Of a stretch of 5,650 bases of DNA, positions 5,613-5,650 are shown piece by piece. The translations under genes were made by a program, and so were the position numbers. The stretch is from an uncultured bacterium (GTDB lineage: Bacteria; Armatimonadota; UBA5829; DSUL01), in assembly GCA_937967775.1 (NCBI GenBank), contig CALCJH010000428.1, positions 1-5,650 on the forward strand, written 5' to 3'. Within the stretch, counting starts at the first letter, position 1; each line of letters opens with the position of its first letter. The notes beneath the pieces are model-generated. The model worked only from the letters and a program-made list of their open reading frames with translations. It made no database searches and had not been told where the DNA came from.

Positions 5613-5650
5613 TCAGCAACGCCGGACTTGCGCTGCTTCTGAGACAGCAG
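5613..5650 (-). CDS. Possible C-terminal end of an unidentified minus-strand gene
   Basis: On the minus strand one frame gives a tail ending AVSEAAQVRRC followed by TGA at 5615-5613. That stop lies 7 nt before the terminator hairpin at 5605-5583, which is the expected spacing. The other two minus frames run through the terminator without a stop. With only about 11 codons, the product cannot be identified. The call rests on the terminator position and not on similarity. Confidence -1.
   Translation of the reverse strand, partial: AVSEAAQVRRC

Noticed and set aside
5359..5619. N-terminal extension of the PEP-CTERM protein to a TTG at 5619
   Set aside because: The extra 87 residues show no domain, run through the terminator hairpin and the TATAAT, and precede a clear signal peptide whose ATG has an ideal ribosome site.
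1..5650. CRISPR arrays, insertion sequences, tRNA or rRNA genes
   Set aside because: No regularly spaced repeats, transposase motifs, terminal inverted repeats or RNA gene signatures were seen.

Overview
This 5.65 kb window is GC-rich and gene-dense. It holds five complete protein genes, the 3' end of a sixth, and probably the last few codons of a seventh. The gene content suggests a bacterium outside the classical Firmicutes and Proteobacteria. A YabE-type DUF348-G5-3D protein sits directly before ksgA/rsmA, an arrangement familiar from Firmicutes (yabE-rnmV-ksgA) and Actinobacteria (rpfB-ksgA). The same window encodes a secreted beta-propeller protein with a C-terminal PEP-CTERM sorting signal, which is typical of diderm or envelope-complex lineages with an exosortase. 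My best guess is Armatimonadota or a nearby GC-rich Terrabacteria lineage. This is inference from gene content only.

Layout, left to right. Positions 2-157 (+) are the C-terminal 51 codons of an Fe/Mn superoxide dismutase. It converges on rsmA (154-1026, -), and the two stop codons share one CTAG. rsmA follows the YabE-like gene (1080-1910, -) with a 53-nt gap, and the pair probably forms one transcript. That transcript would start from a near-consensus promoter (TTGACA-N17-TATTAT, 2106-2078, -) and carry a leader of about 160 nt that can fold. Divergently, an Eis-family GNAT acetyltransferase runs 2224-3441 (+). It is followed by its own-promoter ASCH-domain gene (3549-3902, +; promoter TTGACA-N18-TACAAT at 3471-3500). 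A perfect 14-bp hairpin with A and T flanks (3932-3963) serves as a bidirectional terminator between the ASCH gene and the converging PEP-CTERM gene (3988-5358, -). Upstream of that gene is a leader/promoter region with a TATAAT at 5500-5495 (-). Beyond it is a second intrinsic terminator (5605-5571, -) that probably ends a gene lying mostly outside the window.

Functionally, the left half joins ribosome maturation (16S rRNA A1518/A1519 dimethylation) with a predicted exported peptidoglycan-active enzyme. The centre holds two small-molecule or RNA-type enzymes: an acetyltransferase, and an ASCH protein whose residues match the catalytic triad of the E. coli YqfB N4-acetylcytidine amidohydrolase. 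The right end is a cell-surface protein anchored through the exosortase pathway. I see no mobile element, CRISPR array, tRNA or rRNA gene. Three of the five complete genes appear to use non-ATG starts (GTG, GTG, TTG). The most interesting leads are the structured leader of the yabE-rsmA transcript, the YqfB-like triad in the ASCH protein, and the conserved yabE-ksgA pairing in a PEP-CTERM organism.
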